DNA of 8,527 nucleotides from Candidatus Ruminimicrobiellum caprinum (GTDB lineage: Bacteria > Elusimicrobiota > Endomicrobiia > Endomicrobiales > Endomicrobiaceae). The stretch spans positions 1 through 8,527 of the forward strand of contig JAFPUA010000037.1 in the NCBI GenBank assembly GCA_017413305.1. The letters run 5' to 3'. Shown here one piece after another: positions 7,138-8,527 of the stretch. The notes under the pieces are model-generated. The model saw only the letters and a program-made list of their open reading frames with translations, was not told the DNA's origin and searched no databases. A program made the translations under genes and the position numbers. Position 1 is the first letter of the stretch; each line of letters starts with the position of its first letter.

Positions 7138-7977
7138 TTAAATAGAATATTCTTCTATTTTATTTTTTATTCTTTCAATGATCCAGTCGGGCGTTGAAGC
7201 TCCGGCCGTTATTCCTACCGTATTTATATTATTAAACCAATCTTTTTTTATTTCGTCAACATTTTCAACATGGTAAGCCTTTGTTATTGCGGAACATATT
7301 TGGTACAGCCTTGTAGTATTACCGGAATTTTTCCCGCCGATAACTATCATAGCATCCACTTCTTTTGCCAGTTTTTCTGCTGCGGACTGTCTGTCAAATG
7401 TAGCTCTGCATATCGTATTAAAAACTTTCACTTTTGATATTTTGGATATTTCTTCCACTATTTCATCAAACTTTTTTTGGCTCTGTGTAGTTTGGCTGAC
7501 AATATAAATTACATCCGTTTTTCTAACATTTTTAATATCTTTTTTATCTTCAACAACTAAACATTTTCCGTTACCGTAAGATACAACTGCCACAACTTCC
7601 GGATGAGCCTTTTCTCCCACAATAACTATTTGTTCTGTTTTTGCATCGCTGCTTAACTCTTTTACAATGTCTTGTGCTCTTTTAACAAACGGACATGTTG
7701 CATCAATAAGTTTTATATTCTTTTTCTCAGATAACTTGTTGTAAATATCCAAAGGTATTCCGTGCGTTCTTAAAACAAGAACACCATTTTCTATTTTAGA
7801 ATAGTCTTCAACAACTTTGATATTTTTTTGTTCCAGTCTTTCAACTTCCTGCGGGTTATGAATAATCGGTCCGAAAGTGTAAACTTCTTTGTTTGTCTCA
7901 GCTATTTGTTCTGCCAAATCGATAGCTCGTTTTACACCGAAACAGAAACCGGAACTGTTAGCAACTTTTATTTCCAT
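7138..7977 (-). CDS. ispH: 4-hydroxy-3-methylbut-2-enyl diphosphate reductase (IspH/LytB)
   Basis: 279 residues from the chosen ATG. IspH is the last enzyme of the MEP pathway: a [4Fe-4S] protein reducing HMBPP to isopentenyl and dimethylallyl diphosphate in the cytoplasm. The three cluster-binding cysteines are present: Cys12 (SGFCFGVKRA), Cys95 (DATCPFVKR) and Cys190 (NTICRATFDRQ). Substrate-binding residues are also present: His40 (GPIIHN), His72 (RTHG), His125 and Glu127 (GEKAHPE), the SQTTQS segment at 161-166, NSGNTTRL (217-224) and GASTPDWI (259-266). The open frame extends upstream to a TTG at 7995, but the ATG at 7977 is chosen because MEIKVANSSGFCFG matches the family N-terminus and an AAAGG site lies 5 nt before it. 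It is the first gene after the strong promoter at 8088-8060 and leads into rpsA. A MEP pathway, rather than mevalonate, is implied for the organism. Confidence 0.97.
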   Translation of the reverse strand: MEIKVANSSGFCFGVKRAIDLAEQIAETNKEVYTFGPIIHNPQEVERLEQKNIKVVEDYSKIENGVLVLRTHGIPLDIYNKLSEKKNIKLIDATCPFVKRAQDIVKELSSDAKTEQIVIVGEKAHPEVVAVVSYGNGKCLVVEDKKDIKNVRKTDVIYIVSQTTQSQKKFDEIVEEISKISKVKVFNTICRATFDRQSAAEKLAKEVDAMIVIGGKNSGNTTRLYQICSAITKAYHVENVDEIKKDWFNNINTVGITAGASTPDWIIERIKNKIEEYSI

Positions 7978-7982
7978 AATGA

Positions 7983-7987
7983 CCTTT
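7983..7987 (-). promoter_or_regulatory. Ribosome-binding site of ispH
   Basis: The minus strand reads AAAGG, 5 nt before the ATG at 7977. It decides the start: it is downstream of the alternative in-frame TTG at 7995 and well placed for the ATG. Confidence 0.65.
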
Positions 7988-8008
7988 ATATACAAAAAGT
8001 TTTAAACT

Positions 8009-8036
8009 CTCAACCCTAAGCACTCAACTCTAAGCA
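8009..8036. repeat. Tandem 14-mer repeat in the ispH leader
   Basis: Two back-to-back copies on the plus strand, CTCAACCCTAAGCA (8009-8022) and CTCAACTCTAAGCA (8023-8036), differing at one base. They lie between the predicted transcription start (near 8053) and the ispH ribosome-binding site, so they would be in the 5' leader RNA. The composition, richer in C and G than the surrounding leader, stands out. The function is unknown; replication slippage or a fragment of a dispersed intergenic repeat would both explain it. Confidence 0.75.
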
Positions 8037-8058
8037 ACAAAATGTCTTACATTTTGTT
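8036..8058. promoter_or_regulatory. Perfect 10-bp palindrome at the ispH promoter start point (possible operator)
   Basis: The arms AACAAAATGT (8036-8045) and ACATTTTGTT (8049-8058) are perfect inverted repeats around a 3-nt centre. The palindrome begins one base beyond the -10 box at 8065-8060 and straddles the predicted start near 8053. This is where a dimeric repressor would block initiation; alternatively the RNA could form a hairpin at its very 5' end, although only two of the ten pairs are G-C. It does not look like a terminator, because in the gene direction it is followed by GCTTAGAG and not a U-run. Confidence 0.55.
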
Positions 8059-8059
8059 T

Positions 8060-8088
8060 ATTATATTAAATTTTCTTTCCTCTGTCCA
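8060..8088 (-). promoter_or_regulatory. Sigma-70-type promoter of the ispH-rpsA-ruvA-ruvB unit
   Basis: On the minus strand: -35 TGGACA (8088-8083, 5 of 6), a 17-nt spacer, and -10 TATAAT (8065-8060, perfect). The predicted start is near 8053, giving a leader of about 75 nt. The -35 box begins about 20 nt after the stop of the upstream ATPase gene. This is the only clear promoter before ruvB, since the later junctions are 26 nt, a 1-nt overlap and 4 nt. Confidence 0.8.
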
Positions 8089-8107
8089 ATGAAAAATTCT
8101 TTATATT

Positions 8108-8527
8108 TTAATGTTTTTCTAAAAATTTTCCCAAAAGAAAAATACAAAAATACGGAAAAGAATAAACATCTTTTTCAAAGCCGATATTCCCGTCAATAAA
8201 TTTTATTCCCCATTTTATATCGGAATATTTTTCACTTTGAATCAATGTAGATAAAGATTTTGCTTTTCCATTAGAAGCCTTTACTTCTACTGGGACGAGA
8301 TTGTTTGTTGTTCTAACAAAAAAATCCTGTTCGAGGGTAGAATCTTCTCTCTTATAATAATATAACTCATATCCTTGCTTTACAAGACTTTCGGCTGCAA
8401 TATTTTCGTATAACGCACCCTTATATGTTCCAAAATTTTTATTAATTCTTAAATCATTTTGAGATTCTTTATCAAGACAAGCTACCAACAATCCCGTATC
8501 TGCAAAATATAATTTATATTTTTCTAT
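8108..8527 (-). CDS. DUF4143-type ATPase, C-terminal part; 5' end beyond window
   Basis: The frame is open to the window edge and ends at the TAA at 8110-8108, giving 139 residues. The visible segment starts IEKYKLYFADTGLLVA, the typical entry to the DUF4143 domain of AAA_14 ATPases (KxYFxDxGLL), followed by YKGALYENIAAESL and YYYKREDSTLEQDFFV. The pair of Asp in EQDFF and PVEVKA resembles the PD-(D/E)xK nuclease-like core seen in this domain; whether it is catalytic is unclear. The N-terminal P-loop ATPase part would lie outside the window. Members of this family are widespread, often in many copies, and mostly uncharacterised. A TTG at 8491 could be misread as a start, but the reading frame and family homology continue upstream of it. 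The gene is separate from the ispH unit, which has its own promoter. Confidence 0.85.
   Translation of the reverse strand: MEKYKLYFADTGLLVACLDKESQNDLRINKNFGTYKGALYENIAAESLVKQGYELYYYKREDSTLEQDFFVRTTNNLVPVEVKASNGKAKSLSTLIQSEKYSDIKWGIKFIDGNIGFEKDVYSFPYFCIFLLGKFLEKH

Noticed and set aside
7978..7995. Upstream TTG start extending IspH by six residues
   Set aside because: The ATG at 7977 has an AAAGG site 5 nt before it and matches the family N-terminus; the extension would overlap that site and adds residues not expected in IspH.
7828..8019. Plus-strand 63-residue open frame across the ispH start
   Set aside because: Antisense to ispH with no domain and no convincing ribosome-binding site; it only reflects an open complementary frame.
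8036..8058. Rho-independent terminator of the ATPase gene
   Set aside because: The hairpin has only two G-C pairs, is not followed by a U-run in the gene direction, and lies downstream of the next promoter.
8108..8491. A complete 127-residue gene starting at a TTG at 8491
   Set aside because: The same frame is open to the window edge and the upstream codons give KLYFADTG, part of the DUF4143 domain, so this is an internal codon of a truncated gene.
1..8527. CRISPR array, transposon ends, prophage, tRNA or rRNA genes
   Set aside because: I saw no regularly spaced repeats, transposase motifs, phage proteins or tRNA-like sequence; apart from the short gaps described, the window is filled by housekeeping and lipid genes.

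Overview
The window is a compact, AT-rich (roughly two-thirds A+T by eye) bacterial segment in which every supported gene reads on the minus strand, so biological order runs from high to low coordinates. Short or overlapping gene junctions (TAATG, ATGA, a 4-nt gap) and bacterial sigma-70-type promoters point to a bacterium with ordinary housekeeping genes. The protein style, in particular the unusual RuvA sequence and the AT-rich codon use, reminds me of Elusimicrobiota (Endomicrobium-like) or another gut or symbiotic lineage. That is a weak impression, not a demonstrated assignment.

Layout in transcription order: (1) 8527-8108, the 3' end of a DUF4143-type ATPase gene cut by the window edge. 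(2) 8107-7978, a 130-nt regulatory region with a near-consensus promoter, a 10-bp-arm palindrome starting right after the -10 box, and a tandem 14-mer in the leader. (3) 7977-3755, a tightly packed set ispH - rpsA - ruvA - ruvB (isoprenoid precursor synthesis, ribosomal protein S1, Holliday-junction branch migration). (4) 3754-3667, an 88-nt gap with a second near-consensus promoter. (5) 3666-253, a 1137-residue fusion of an LplT-like lysophospholipid transporter, a PlsC-type acyltransferase and an Aas-like acyl-ACP synthetase domain. (6) 256-1, the start of a second PlsC/Aas-like gene, translationally coupled to the first and cut by the window edge. No stretch longer than about 130 nt lacks a gene.

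How they work together: the first transcription unit is housekeeping. IspH makes IPP and DMAPP, S1 recruits mRNA to the 30S subunit, and RuvA and RuvB form the branch-migration motor; ruvC is not in the cluster. The second unit is a membrane-lipid repair module: the transporter portion would bring lysophospholipids to the inner leaflet and the acyltransferase portion would re-acylate them.

Most notable: the fusion protein keeps the whole Aas scaffold, but its adenylation domain has lost several hallmark residues (P-loop Ser/Gly, the A4 His and the A10 catalytic Lys), while a second Aas-like gene begins immediately downstream. Other items worth a look are a RuvA with eroded helix-hairpin-helix loops and no acidic-pin residues, and the palindrome at the start point of the ispH promoter.
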